Source of the DNA: Actinomadura sp. 7K507
Lineage (GTDB): Bacteria; Actinomycetota; Actinomycetes; Streptosporangiales; Streptosporangiaceae
DNA length: 38,639 bases
Reading direction: 5' to 3'
Assembly: GCF_004348425.1 (NCBI RefSeq)
Contig: NZ_SMKK01000074.1
Coordinates: forward strand, 1 to 38,639
The position numbers and the translations under genes are program-made. The notes beneath the pieces are model-generated. The model did not search any database. It had not been told where the DNA came from and saw nothing but the letters and a program-made list of their open reading frames with translations. Below are positions 23,152-31,625 of this stretch, one piece after another (within the stretch, counting starts at the first letter, position 1; each line of letters starts with the position of its first letter).

Positions 23152-24147
23152 ATGCCCGCAGTGGAGACCGTCCGCGGCACCGTCGACGTCGACGGGCTGG
23201 GGCGCACGTTGATGCACGAGCACGTCTTCGTCCTCAGCACCGAGAACGTCGAGAACTACGGCGCGGGCGACTGGTGGGACGAGGAGGAGAAGGTCGCCGA
23301 CGCGGTGGCCAAGCTGCGCGAGCTGACCGAGCGCGGCATCACCACGATCGCCGACCCCACGGTGTGGGGGCTCGGCAGGTACATCCCGCGGATCCAGCGG
23401 ATCAACGAGCAGGTCCCCGACCTCAACATCATCGTCGCGACGGGCATCTACACCTACCACGACATCCCGTTCCAGTTCCTCCACCGCGGCCCCGGCACGA
23501 TGCTGGACGAGGGCCCCGACCCGATGATCGCCGACTTCACCCGCGACCTGACCGAGGGCATCGCCGGCACGGGCGTCAAGGCCGCGTTCCTCAAGTGCGC
23601 CGTGGACGCACCCGGCCTCACCTCGGGCGTCGAGCGCATCCTGCGGGCGGTCGCCGCCACGCACCGCGAGACGGGCGCGCCGGTCACCGTGCACACCGAG
23701 AGCTCGGTCCACGCCGGGCGGACGGTCGTCGACCTGCTCGGCAAGGAGGGCGTGGACCTCACCAAGGTCGTCATCGGGCACGCGGGCGACAGCAACGACC
23801 TCGACTACCTGATGGAGCTGGCCGACACCGGCGCGATCCTCGGCATGGACCGCTTCGGCCTCGACGTCATCAACCCGACCGAGAACCGGGTGGCCACCTT
23901 GGTGTCGCTGTGCGAGCGCGGCTACACCGACCGTGTCGTGCTCAGCCACGACACGAGCTGCTTCATCGACTGGTTCGGCCCGGATCCGGCGACGGTGCCC
24001 GCGATGCAGCCGAACTGGAACTACCGGCACATCAGCGACGACGTCCTGCCGGCCCTGCGCGACGCAGGCGTCGGCGAAGCGCAGATCGACCAGATGCTGG
24101 TGGACAACCCCAGGCGCTATTTCTCCCGGTCAACTACTCCGCGCTAA
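23152..24147 (+). CDS. Phosphotriesterase-like amidohydrolase (PTE/PLL family)
   Basis: A 331-residue TIM-barrel metal hydrolase. Ligands of the binuclear metal site are visible: HEH (H22, H24), the carboxylated lysine in AFLKCAVD (K148), VTVHTES (H181), VIGHAGD (H210) and LSHDTS (D267). The C-terminus has the family VDNPRRYF. The length is typical. Members hydrolyse lactones or phosphotriesters; quorum-signal lactonase, lactonase or ester hydrolase activity are all possible and not separable from sequence. GGAGGGAG lies just upstream of the ATG. It is controlled from a palindrome-bearing promoter divergent from TetR and followed directly by a hairpin terminator. Confidence 0.92.
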   Translation: MPAVETVRGTVDVDGLGRTLMHEHVFVLSTENVENYGAGDWWDEEEKVADAVAKLRELTERGITTIADPTVWGLGRYIPRIQRINEQVPDLNIIVATGIYTYHDIPFQFLHRGPGTMLDEGPDPMIADFTRDLTEGIAGTGVKAAFLKCAVDAPGLTSGVERILRAVAATHRETGAPVTVHTESSVHAGRTVVDLLGKEGVDLTKVVIGHAGDSNDLDYLMELADTGAILGMDRFGLDVINPTENRVATLVSLCERGYTDRVVLSHDTSCFIDWFGPDPATVPAMQPNWNYRHISDDVLPALRDAGVGEAQIDQMLVDNPRRYFSRSTTPR

Positions 24148-24177
24148 AGGGACCGGACTTGCTGGTTCGGTCCTTTT
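24148..24177 (+). terminator. Rho-independent terminator after the phosphotriesterase-like gene
   Basis: A 9-bp stem with one G-U pair, GGACCGGAC / GTTCGGTCC (24150-24158 and 24165-24173), a 6-nt loop, and TTTT immediately after. An A-rich flank upstream makes it usable in both directions. It is the clearest intrinsic terminator in the window. Confidence 0.85.
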
Positions 24178-24201
24178 AGGGCGTTGTTCGCGCTCCCGAC
24201 T

Positions 24202-25565
24202 GCCCGCTACGGCCGGGCGGTCACGGGTCGCATCCACCGGCCTCCGGCTATGCGGGGGCCGGGTCGGGCATGTTGACGAATACCCACGCCGAGCGTGCGC
24301 GGTCGCGCACGTTGACCCCGGCGACGACATCGGCGGGCCCAGCGAGGCCGCACCGACGACAGTGAAAGTGGTCCCGGGCGGGCCGATTGGCTCGCTCGGT
24401 ATGACCGCAACGCGGGCAGCGCTGCGAGGTGTAGGCCGGATCCACCTCGATGAACGGCACGCCGGCGCGGCGTGCCTTATAGGCGATGAACACGCCTAAC
24501 TGATGGAAAGGCCAGGAGGACAGGCGTGCCCGCTGGTCGCGAGGAACCGTGACCCGTTCGCGGATCCCACCCAGTTCTTCGAGTGCGATGCCGCGCCCGG
24601 TGCGTGCCGCGACGGCGACGACCTGCTTGGAGATCTTATGGTTGACGTGCCGGGCATGCCGGGCCTCCCGGCGGGCCCGTTTCTTCAGCAGCCTGGCGGC
24701 CGACCGGGTGCGCTTGGCCTGGATCTCGGCCCGTTTGCGGGCCTGCCACCGCCGGTACCGATCTAAGCGGCGGCCTTGATGGTTGTCACCATCGCAGGTG
24801 GTGGCCAGGTTGACGATCCCCCGGTCCACCCCAACCCAGTCGACGGGCTCGCGCACCTGGGGTTCGGGGACGTCACAGGTGGCGATCAGGAACCACGTGC
24901 CGTCCCGCTGGACGAGGTCCGATTCGCCGCGCCGGTGCGCGGCCAGCGTTCTGGCCTGGTCGGTTGAGCAGGCGAACGGCAGGCTCTTGGACCTCCCGGT
25001 CGTGGTCCAGATGCTGACCGTGCCCGCGTCCAGCTGCCAAGACAGATTGCGGTCGTCGAAGGTATGCGCCGCGTCCAGGCGAAACACGATGGGCTTGGAC
25101 TCGGCCTTGCGGCGGCGCGGGGAGGCGGGACCGCCGAGGTTGCCGTTACGTATGTTGGCGCGGAGGGTGGTGTAGGCGTCCACAACGCGTTTGATCACAT
25201 GCTGGGCGGCCTGCGCGCCCAGCCCGTCTGCCTTGAGGTCGCCGTAGCACAGGCGGCGCAGAGGCGTTTCGCGGCCGCGGAGCCCGAATTCTTCGAACGC
25301 TACGGCCGAGACCTGGTTGGCGGCGGCATTGACCTGGCGGAGGGTGTCGGCCAGTGCTGCCGCCTGTTCGGGCGTCGGCAGCAGCTTGACCTGCACCACG
25401 AGTTTCACAATCTGTGACTGTATCATTACTCTCCTTGGGGCGTCCCGGGATCGGATCCGGCGGCGCGGACCCGCCGCGTGCGAAGCAAGCGATTCCTCTC
25501 GGCCCAAAGTCCGGGTTTCCTGGCTAGAAGCAGCTGGAGGGCGGGGGGCGCGGGGCGTTACGCCC
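24202..25565 (-). mobile_element. Orphan-tnpB IS200/IS605-type element (boundaries approximate)
   Basis: The element contains tnpB and flanking hairpins. One lies just past the tnpB stop (GCCCG, 7-nt loop, CGGGC at 24202-24218). Upstream of the start are a 6-bp stem (25458-25463 with 25471-25476) and GGGCG-TTA-CGCCC (25553-25565). No tnpA is present. Hairpins near both ends fit the IS200/IS605 architecture, but the exact ends and flanking tetranucleotide cannot be fixed here. Confidence 0.4.
24248..25426 (-). CDS. tnpB: TnpB, RNA-guided nuclease of IS200/IS605-type element, catalytically intact
   Basis: A 392-residue TnpB with all active-site elements: RuvC-I WVGVDRGIVNLA (D201), RuvC-II GIALEELGGI (E283), the zinc finger CPRCGHTERANRP...HFHCRRCG (C337, C340, C356, C359), and RuvC-III PADVVAGVNVRDRA (D366). 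The N-terminal WED/REC-like part (VKLLPTPEQAAALADTLRQVNAAANQVS) is complete. TnpB proteins cleave DNA guided by an omega-RNA from the element's right end and help retain the transposon. AAGGAG 5 nt before ATG 25426 fixes the start; the frame extends upstream without a ribosome binding site. It is much less related to the broken tnpB at 5289 than two copies of one element would be. Confidence 0.93.
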   Translation of the reverse strand: MIQSQIVKLVVQVKLLPTPEQAAALADTLRQVNAAANQVSAVAFEEFGLRGRETPLRRLCYGDLKADGLGAQAAQHVIKRVVDAYTTLRANIRNGNLGGPASPRRRKAESKPIVFRLDAAHTFDDRNLSWQLDAGTVSIWTTTGRSKSLPFACSTDQARTLAAHRRGESDLVQRDGTWFLIATCDVPEPQVREPVDWVGVDRGIVNLATTCDGDNHQGRRLDRYRRWQARKRAEIQAKRTRSAARLLKKRARREARHARHVNHKISKQVVAVAARTGRGIALEELGGIRERVTVPRDQRARLSSWPFHQLGVFIAYKARRAGVPFIEVDPAYTSQRCPRCGHTERANRPARDHFHCRRCGLAGPADVVAGVNVRDRARSAWVFVNMPDPAPA

Positions 25566-25676
25566 GACTCTGCCTGCCTGGCCTCCCTCGCGACCACTCG
25601 GTCATGACCGGCCCGAGTTAGCGACTAATCCCCTGAAATCGGGAATCATGGGAGAAGGCTGGGAGGAGGCGGTTAG

Positions 25677-26765
25677 GTGAGCGAGGACTCCGTGCGTCGC
25701 GGCGCCCGTACCGCGGTCCCGATACTCCTGGTCACGCTGCTCTCCCTGGTCGCCCCCGGCTGCCGGATCATGGAGAGCGGCGCGACCCCGGACGTCCCGC
25801 CGCCCGTCTCCGCCGAGCCCACCACCAAGAACGCCAAGCCCAGCGGCCGCCGCCCCGGCGTCGTCAACATCGAGACCGAGCAGGACCTGCGCGGCACCCG
25901 CGCCGCGGGAACCGGCATCGTGTTCCACCCGTCCGGGCTCGTGCTGACCAACAACCACGTGATCAAGGGCGCCACCAGGATCGAGGGCACCGACACCGAC
26001 AACCGCCGCACCTACACCGCGCAGGTCGTCGGCTACGACCGCGCGGACGACATCGCGGTGATCCGGCTGAGGGGCGCCTCCGGCCTCAAGTCCGCCGTGT
26101 TCGCCTCCGGGTCCGCCGTGAACATCGGCGACACGGTCACCGCGGTCGGCAACGCGGGCGGCAAGGGCGGCAAGCCCCGGGTCGTCACCGGCAAGGTCAC
26201 CGCGCTGGAGCAGGCCGTCACCGCCCGCGACGACAGCAACGGCACCACCGAGCGGCTCACCGGCCTGATCGAGACCAACGCGCCGATCAAGCCCGGCGAC
26301 TCCGGCGGCCCGCTGCTGAACACCGACGGCAAGGTCATCGGCATCAACACCGCCGCGTCCGCGGACCTGTCGACGGACGGGCCCAAGGAGCGCAAGGACC
26401 ACCGCGGATACGCCATCCCGTCCGACCGGGCCCTCGCCATCGCGCGGCAGATCCAGCGCGGCGAGGCGTCCACCACGGTGCACATCGGCCGGACCGCCAT
26501 GCTCGGCGTCAAGGTCCGCTCCAACCGCAACACCTCCGGCGCCCTCGTCGCCGAGGTCGTCCCAGGGACCCCCGCCGAGACCGCGGGCATCCCGGTCGGC
26601 GCCGCCATCATCACCTTCGCCGGACGGGCCGTCGACTCCGCCGACTCCTTGACCACGCTGATGCTGGCGCACCACCCCGGCGACGTCGTCCAGGTGCAGT
26701 GGACCACCGCCCAGGGCGCCCGCATGTCCGCCAACGTCCGCCTGGCGGAAGGCCCGTCCCAATAG
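25677..26765 (+). CDS. Trypsin-like serine protease with PDZ domain (HtrA-like), exported
   Basis: A 362-residue secreted protease. An N-terminal hydrophobic signal (about 12-28) ends in LVAPGC (Cys29), a near-lipobox suggesting a lipoprotein anchored outside the membrane. After a Pro-rich linker comes the chymotrypsin-fold domain with the catalytic triad H94 (LTNNHVI), D125 (DDIAVIRL) and S209 (GDSGGPLL). A PDZ domain occupies about 268-355 (MLGVKVRSNRNTSGALVAEVVPGTPAETAGIPVGAAIITFAGRAV). This is the DegP/HtrA layout with one PDZ. It would act in envelope protein quality control or signalling; the target is unknown. The GTG start has GGAGG 7 nt upstream. It seems monocistronic. Confidence 0.9.
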   Translation: MSEDSVRRGARTAVPILLVTLLSLVAPGCRIMESGATPDVPPPVSAEPTTKNAKPSGRRPGVVNIETEQDLRGTRAAGTGIVFHPSGLVLTNNHVIKGATRIEGTDTDNRRTYTAQVVGYDRADDIAVIRLRGASGLKSAVFASGSAVNIGDTVTAVGNAGGKGGKPRVVTGKVTALEQAVTARDDSNGTTERLTGLIETNAPIKPGDSGGPLLNTDGKVIGINTAASADLSTDGPKERKDHRGYAIPSDRALAIARQIQRGEASTTVHIGRTAMLGVKVRSNRNTSGALVAEVVPGTPAETAGIPVGAAIITFAGRAVDSADSLTTLMLAHHPGDVVQVQWTTAQGARMSANVRLAEGPSQ

Positions 26766-26830
26766 GGGCCGAGAGCACGTTCTCATGTCAGAGTGGGAGG
26801 ACCCTAGGCGACCACGAGGATGTGTACGCG

Positions 26831-29113
26831 ATGAGCCGCAAGCCGCCCTCCGATGACTTCGACGACGCGGGACTCGAGGTGTCGAAGCCGAAGACATGGG
26901 CCGCGGGCGTCCCCGGGGTGACGACCGCGCTGCGCCAGTCCTACGAGCAGATGGGCGTGCGGCGCACCGCGCTGACGCTGCTGCGCGTCAACCAGAAGAA
27001 GGGCTTCGACTGCCCGGGATGCGCCTGGCCGGAGGGCGACCACCGGCACACGGCCGAGTTCTGCGAGAACGGCGCGAAGGCCGTCGCCGAGGAGGCCACG
27101 ACGCGGCGCGTCACCCGGGAGTTCTTCGCGCGGCACAGCGTCGCCGAGCTGGCGCGGCGCTCGGACCACTGGCTCGGGCAGCAGGGGCGCCTCACCGAGC
27201 CGATGCTGAAGCGCGCCGGGTCCGAGCACTACGAGCCGGTCGGGTGGGACGAGGCGTTCGGGCTGCTGGCGTCCGAACTGAACGCGCTGGAGTCGCCCGA
27301 CGAGGCCGTCTTCTACACCTCCGGCCGGACGAGCAACGAGGCCGCGTTCGCCTACCAGCTGTTCGTCAGGGCGTTCGGAACCAACAACCTGCCCGACTGC
27401 AGCAACATGTGCCACGAGTCGTCCGGCTCGGCGCTGAACGAGACGATCGGCGTCGGCAAGGGCTCGGTGCTGCTGGAGGACCTCGACAAGGCCGACCTGA
27501 TCTTCGTCGTCGGGCAGAACCCGGGGACGAACCATCCCCGGATGCTGTCGGCGCTGGAACGGGCCAAGAAGGAGGGCGCCCGGATCGTCGCCGTCAACCC
27601 GCTGCCCGAGGCGGGGCTGATGCGGTTCAAGAACCCGCAGCGTCCTTCTGGTGTGACCGGGCAGGGCACCGTCCTCGCCGACCGGTTCCTGCAGATCCGG
27701 CTGAACGGCGACCTGGCCCTGTTCCAGGCGCTCAACCGGCTGCTGCTGGAATCGGACGCGCCGGAGGCCCTCGACCGCGAGTTCCTCGACGCGCACGCGC
27801 ACGGGTTCGAGGCGTTCGAGAAGCACGCCCTCGGCCTGGACTGGGACGACGTGCTGGAGGCGACCGGGCTGACCCGCGGCGAGATCGCGGCGGCGCTCGG
27901 CGACGTCCTGGCGGCGAAGCGGATCATCGTCTGCTGGGCGATGGGCCTCACCCAGCACCGCAACTCGGTCCCCACCATCCGCGAGATCGTCAACTTCCTG
28001 CTGCTGCGCGGCAACATCGGCCGTCCCGGCGCGGGCGTCTGCCCCGTGCGCGGCCACTCCAACGTGCAGGGCGACCGGACGATGGGCATCTGGGAGAAGC
28101 CCAAGCCCGAGTTCCTGGACGCGCTCGCCACCGAGTTCGGATTCGAGCCGCCGCGCGAGCACGGCCTCGACACCGTGGACGCGATCCGCGCCATGCGGGA
28201 CGGCCGGGCCAAGGTGTTCCTCGGGATGGGCGGCAACTTCGTCCGCGCGACCCCCGACTCCGCCGTCACGGAACGGGCCCTGCGCGGCTGCCGGCTGACC
28301 GCGCAGGTGTCCACCAAGCTCAACCGCTCGCACGCCGAGGTCGGCGAGACGGCGCTGATCCTGCCGGCGCTGGGCCGCACCGAACGCGACGAGCAGGAGT
28401 CCGGGCCGCAGTTCGTCTCCGTCGAGGACTCGATGGGCATGGTGCACGCCTCCCGGGGCCGCCTGGCCCCCGCGTCCGAGCAGCTGCTGTCGGAGGTCTC
28501 GATCGTCTGCCGCCTCGCGAAGGCGACGCTCCCCGGCTCGGGCATCGGCTGGGACGCGATGGAAAGCGACTACGACGTGATCCGCGACCACATCTCCCGG
28601 GTCGTCCCCGGCTTCGACGGCTACAACGCCCGCATCCGCGAGCCCGCCGGCTTCACGCTCCCCCACGCGCCCCGCGACGAGCGCCGGTTCCCCACCGCGA
28701 CCGGCAAGGCCAACCTGACGGTGAACGAACTGGAGGTCCTGCGGGTCCCGGCGGGACGGCTGCTGCTGCAGACCGTCCGGAGCCACGACCAGTACAACAC
28801 CACCGTCTACGGGCTGGACGACCGCTACCGGGGCATCAAGGCCGGACGCCGCGTCGTGTTCGTCAACCCCGCCGACGTCTCCGTTCTCGGGCTGGAGGAC
28901 GGCGCGATGGTCGACCTGGTCTCCGAATGGCAGGACGGCGTCGAGCGCCGCGCCCCCTCCTTCCGCGTCGTCGCCTACCCGACCGCGCCGGGCTGCGCGG
29001 CGGCCTACTTCCCGGAGACCAACGTCCTCGTCCCCCTCGACAGCACCGCCGAGGTGAGCAACACCCCGACCTCCAAATCCGTGATCGTCCGCCTCGAAGC
29101 GGCCCGCTCCTAA
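26831..29113 (+). CDS. FdhF/YdeP-family molybdopterin oxidoreductase
   Basis: A 760-residue member of the DMSO-reductase superfamily, YdeP (TIGR01701-like) branch. The N-terminal CPGCAWPEGDHRH...FCENG (C61, C64, C78) is typical of YdeP proteins. Then come the molybdopterin-binding motifs (YTSGRTSNEAAFAYQLFVRAFGTNNLPDCSNMCHESSG), VVGQNPGTNHPRML, GNIGRPGAGVCPVRGHSNVQGDRTMG, and the C-terminal dinucleotide-binding barrel (RSHDQYNTTVYGLDDRYRG, FPETNVLVPLDS). It was named after formate dehydrogenase, but the substrate of YdeP proteins is uncertain (acid-resistance links in E. coli). ATG at 26831 is chosen; GAGGA lies about 10 nt upstream. No fdhD is nearby. Confidence 0.92.
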   Translation: MSRKPPSDDFDDAGLEVSKPKTWAAGVPGVTTALRQSYEQMGVRRTALTLLRVNQKKGFDCPGCAWPEGDHRHTAEFCENGAKAVAEEATTRRVTREFFARHSVAELARRSDHWLGQQGRLTEPMLKRAGSEHYEPVGWDEAFGLLASELNALESPDEAVFYTSGRTSNEAAFAYQLFVRAFGTNNLPDCSNMCHESSGSALNETIGVGKGSVLLEDLDKADLIFVVGQNPGTNHPRMLSALERAKKEGARIVAVNPLPEAGLMRFKNPQRPSGVTGQGTVLADRFLQIRLNGDLALFQALNRLLLESDAPEALDREFLDAHAHGFEAFEKHALGLDWDDVLEATGLTRGEIAAALGDVLAAKRIIVCWAMGLTQHRNSVPTIREIVNFLLLRGNIGRPGAGVCPVRGHSNVQGDRTMGIWEKPKPEFLDALATEFGFEPPREHGLDTVDAIRAMRDGRAKVFLGMGGNFVRATPDSAVTERALRGCRLTAQVSTKLNRSHAEVGETALILPALGRTERDEQESGPQFVSVEDSMGMVHASRGRLAPASEQLLSEVSIVCRLAKATLPGSGIGWDAMESDYDVIRDHISRVVPGFDGYNARIREPAGFTLPHAPRDERRFPTATGKANLTVNELEVLRVPAGRLLLQTVRSHDQYNTTVYGLDDRYRGIKAGRRVVFVNPADVSVLGLEDGAMVDLVSEWQDGVERRAPSFRVVAYPTAPGCAAAYFPETNVLVPLDSTAEVSNTPTSKSVIVRLEAARS

Positions 29114-29128
29114 ACGCGCGTCCTGGTT

Positions 29129-29134
29129 TAGGCT
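29129..29134 (+). promoter_or_regulatory. -10 box of a leaderless transcript (DUF1707 gene)
   Basis: TAGGCT ends 6 nt before the ATG at 29141 and no ribosome binding site is present. This is the same geometry as the LLM oxidoreductase promoter. No recognisable -35 lies 16-19 bp upstream. Confidence 0.45.
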
Positions 29135-29140
29135 CGGGAC

Positions 29141-29806
29141 ATGAACAACCTCCCCGAGCGCGCCGGAACGCCCGCGACGCCGGAGATGCGGGCCGGCGAC
29201 GCCGATCGTGAGCGGGTCGCGCACCTGCTGCGCGACGCCGCCGGGGACGGCCGGCTGACCCTGGTGGAACTGGACGAGCGGCTGGACGCGGTCTACGCGG
29301 CCAAGACGTACGCGGATCTGGAGCCGCTCACCCGGGACCTGCCCGCGCCGGGCGCGTCCCCGCCTCCCGCGCCGGCGACCGGGGCGGGGGCCTGGCGTCC
29401 GGTGGAGGGCGCGCCGTCCTGGAAGAGCGGCATCGGGATCATGAGCGGGTTCAACCGGACGGGCGTGTGGAACGTCCCCCGCGTCTTCCGCGCGTTCGCG
29501 TTCTGGGGCGGCGGCAAGATCGACCTGCGGGAGGCGCGGTTCGACGAGCCGGAGACGACGATCCGGGCGATGGCCATCATGGGCGGCTTCGAGGTCATCG
29601 TGCCGGACGACATCACCGTGCACGTCAAGGGCCTCGGCATCATGGGCGGGTTCGACGACAAGGCGAGCGGCCCGGGCGTGCCCGGCTCGCCCACCGTCGT
29701 CATCAAGGGCCTGGCGTTCTGGGGCGGCGTCGGGGTGAAGCGCCGCAAGTCGAGCCGCCAGAAGAAGAAGCGCGACAAGGAACTCAAGCGGTCCGAGGAC
29801 GAGTAG
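29141..29806 (+). CDS. DUF1707 protein with LiaF-like C-terminal domain
   Basis: A 221-residue protein. The DUF1707 (SHOCT-like) domain spans about 15-68 (MRAGDADRERVAHLLRDAAGDGRLTLVELDERLDAVYAAKTYADLEPLTRDL). A Pro/Ala linker follows, then a beta-helical domain at about 95-200 with repeats of AIMGGFEVIVP, GLGIMGGFDD and GLAFWGGVGVK, resembling the cell-wall-active-antibiotic response domain of LiaF/VraT. The C-terminus is lysine-rich. Such proteins are abundant in actinobacteria and are thought to have envelope-associated roles. There is no transmembrane segment. It converges with the TetR gene, the stops being 6 bp apart. Confidence 0.9.
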   Translation: MNNLPERAGTPATPEMRAGDADRERVAHLLRDAAGDGRLTLVELDERLDAVYAAKTYADLEPLTRDLPAPGASPPPAPATGAGAWRPVEGAPSWKSGIGIMSGFNRTGVWNVPRVFRAFAFWGGGKIDLREARFDEPETTIRAMAIMGGFEVIVPDDITVHVKGLGIMGGFDDKASGPGVPGSPTVVIKGLAFWGGVGVKRRKSSRQKKKRDKELKRSEDE

Positions 29807-29812
29807 CCGCGG

Positions 29813-30502
29813 CTAACCGTCGGCGATCCGGTCCAGCCATTGGTTCAGCAGCGCCGCCTCGGGCGCGGTCAGGTGCGGGGGCGGGGCGGCGGCCAGGGCG
29901 GCCCGCAGGGCCACGGCGCGGTCGGCCGCGGACGGCGACGCGTCCTCCTGGCCGCCGGGCGGGACGGTGATCGCGGCGAGGATCGCCTCCCGCGTCCGGA
30001 CCGACAGCTCGCCGTCGCCCTCGCCGGCGATGATCGCGAGGGTGACGCCGACGCCGGCCGCGTGGGTCATCCGGGCGGCAGTGCCGACTGAGACCCGCAG
30101 GCGCCCGGCGCCCGCGACGGCCCCGATGAGGCCGAGCAGGATGGCGTGCGCCTCCTCCGCGACGGGCGGCGTCCGCGCCGTCCCGTACATCAGCGTGTAG
30201 AACGCGGGGTTCGTCCGGCCGTACTCGATGTGCAGGTCCCAGCCGCGGCGCAGGTCCTCGACCGGGTCGCCGGTGCTCTGCTGGGCGCGCTTGCCCGCCA
30301 GGTACTCCTCGAACCCGTACGCGGCGACGGCGTCGAACAGGCCGCGCTTGTCGCCGAAGTGGTGGTAGAGGGTCGGTGCCCCGACTCCGGCGGCCGTGCA
30401 GACGGCCCGCGTCGAGACCGGTTCGCCGTCGGCCTCAGTGAGCAGGCGGGCGGCCGCCCGCAGGATCCGGTCCCGGGTGTCGGGGTCCTTCTGAGCAGTC
30501 AC
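29813..30502 (-). CDS. TetR-family transcriptional regulator
   Basis: A 229-residue repressor with an N-terminal TetR helix-turn-helix (about 9-55; DRILRAAARLLTEADGEPVSTRAVCTAAGVGAPTLYHHFGDKRGLFDAV). Its C-terminal domain (TNPAFYTLMYGTARTPPVAEEAHAILLGLI) is a common actinobacterial ligand-domain type (TetR_C_33-like, from memory). The GTG start has no good ribosome binding site; a TAGCAT box 7 nt upstream suggests a leaderless transcript. It is divergent from the zinc alcohol dehydrogenase at 30612, which is its most likely target. Confidence 0.92.
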   Translation of the reverse strand: MTAQKDPDTRDRILRAAARLLTEADGEPVSTRAVCTAAGVGAPTLYHHFGDKRGLFDAVAAYGFEEYLAGKRAQQSTGDPVEDLRRGWDLHIEYGRTNPAFYTLMYGTARTPPVAEEAHAILLGLIGAVAGAGRLRVSVGTAARMTHAAGVGVTLAIIAGEGDGELSVRTREAILAAITVPPGGQEDASPSAADRAVALRAALAAAPPPHLTAPEAALLNQWLDRIADG

Positions 30503-30549
30503 AACATCGATGCTACAGATTTTTGCCGAACACCGCTATGCAGGACTGT

Positions 30550-30562
30550 GTAGCAGCGCTAC
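30550..30562. promoter_or_regulatory. Inverted repeat between the TetR gene and the alcohol dehydrogenase
   Basis: GTAGC-AGC-GCTAC is a 5-bp inverted repeat in the 109-bp divergent region. The same core recurs: TGTAGCA (30549-30555) and its reverse complement TGCTACA (30511-30517). It is a candidate site for the TetR protein; the short arms make it only moderately convincing. Confidence 0.4.
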
Positions 30563-30611
30563 GGTGAACGTTATACCAACGCTATGTTCGACATGAGAGG
30601 GGATGCCTGCC

Positions 30612-31625
30612 ATGCGCAGCGCCGTTCTGACCGCACCCGGCAAGCCGCTGGAGATCGTCGAGCGCGAGGTGCCCGAGCCGGGCCCCGGCGAGATCCTGGT
30701 CGAGGTCACCGCGTGCGGGATGTGCTTCTCCGAGATCAACCATCTGCGGGGCCACTACCCGTTCGGGACGTTCCCGGCCGTCCCCGGCCACGAGATCAGC
30801 GGCGTAGTCGCCGCGCTCGGCGAGGGCGTCGACTGGCCGGAGGTCGGTACCGCGGTCGGCGCCCAATGGCTCTACGGGTCGTGCGGGCACTGCGACCAGT
30901 GCGTGCGCGGCGACCAGATCCTGTGCACCGGGGCGCCCAAGGCCGTCACCGGCGTCAACCGCGACGGCGGCTACGCCGAGTACTTCGTGGGCCAAGCCGG
31001 ATTCGTCACCCCGCTGCCGGACGGCCTGGACCCCGTGGCGGGCGCCCCGCTGATGTGCGCGGGGATCACCGCGTTCAACGGCCTGCGGCAGGCGGGCGCG
31101 GTCGCCGGGTCCAGGGTCGCCGTGCTCGGCACCGGCGGCGTCGGAACCTTCGGCGCCCGGTTCGCCGCCGCGATGGGCGCCCGGGTCGCCGTGGTGTCCC
31201 GATCACGCCGCGCCGAGAAGGAGGCACTGGGAGGCGGCGCCGAACTGTTCGTCGCCACCGCGGAGCAGGACCCGGCCGAGGCGCTGCAGGCGTGGGGCGG
31301 CGCGGACGTGGTGATGAACACCGCGCCCGACACCGCCACCGGGCTGGCCGCGTTCGGCGGCCTGCGACCGGGCGGCACCCTGCTCTACCTCGGCTTCGAC
31401 GCCGCCAACGTGGACGTGCCTCCCCTCGCCCTCGTCGCCAACCGGCTGCGGGTGATGGGCATGGGGTCCGGGTCCCCGCACGACCTGCGCGACACGCTCG
31501 ACTTCGCGGTGGCGCACGGGATCGTCCCGGAGGTCACGCCCGTCACGCTGGACGACGCGCCGCGCGTCCTCGCCGCGATGGACGAGGGCCTCCACCGCGG
31601 CCGCGCGGTCATCACGTTCGGGTGA
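30612..31625 (+). CDS. Zinc-dependent alcohol dehydrogenase (MDR family)
   Basis: A 337-residue medium-chain dehydrogenase/reductase. Catalytic zinc ligands lie in TACGMCFSE (Cys) and PGHE (His/Glu). The structural zinc lobe has four cysteines in CGHCDQCVRGDQILC. The Rossmann motif VLGTGGVGTFGARFAA binds NAD(P), and VVSRSRRAEK follows. It would oxidise an alcohol or reduce an aldehyde/ketone; the substrate is unknown. ATG at 30612 has GAGGGG 9 nt upstream; ATG at 30603 is too close. It is divergent from the TetR gene and overlaps the convergent amidase by 14 bp. Confidence 0.92.
   Translation: MRSAVLTAPGKPLEIVEREVPEPGPGEILVEVTACGMCFSEINHLRGHYPFGTFPAVPGHEISGVVAALGEGVDWPEVGTAVGAQWLYGSCGHCDQCVRGDQILCTGAPKAVTGVNRDGGYAEYFVGQAGFVTPLPDGLDPVAGAPLMCAGITAFNGLRQAGAVAGSRVAVLGTGGVGTFGARFAAAMGARVAVVSRSRRAEKEALGGGAELFVATAEQDPAEALQAWGGADVVMNTAPDTATGLAAFGGLRPGGTLLYLGFDAANVDVPPLALVANRLRVMGMGSGSPHDLRDTLDFAVAHGIVPEVTPVTLDDAPRVLAAMDEGLHRGRAVITFG

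Noticed and set aside
24130..24200. The hairpin at 24150-24173 as the right end of the tnpB element
   Set aside because: It follows the phosphotriesterase stop directly and ends in TTTT, so it is better explained as that gene's intrinsic terminator.
26804..29623. A 939-codon minus-strand open frame opposite the molybdopterin oxidoreductase
   Set aside because: Composition is typical of a GC-rich antisense frame and the plus strand clearly encodes a full YdeP-family enzyme.
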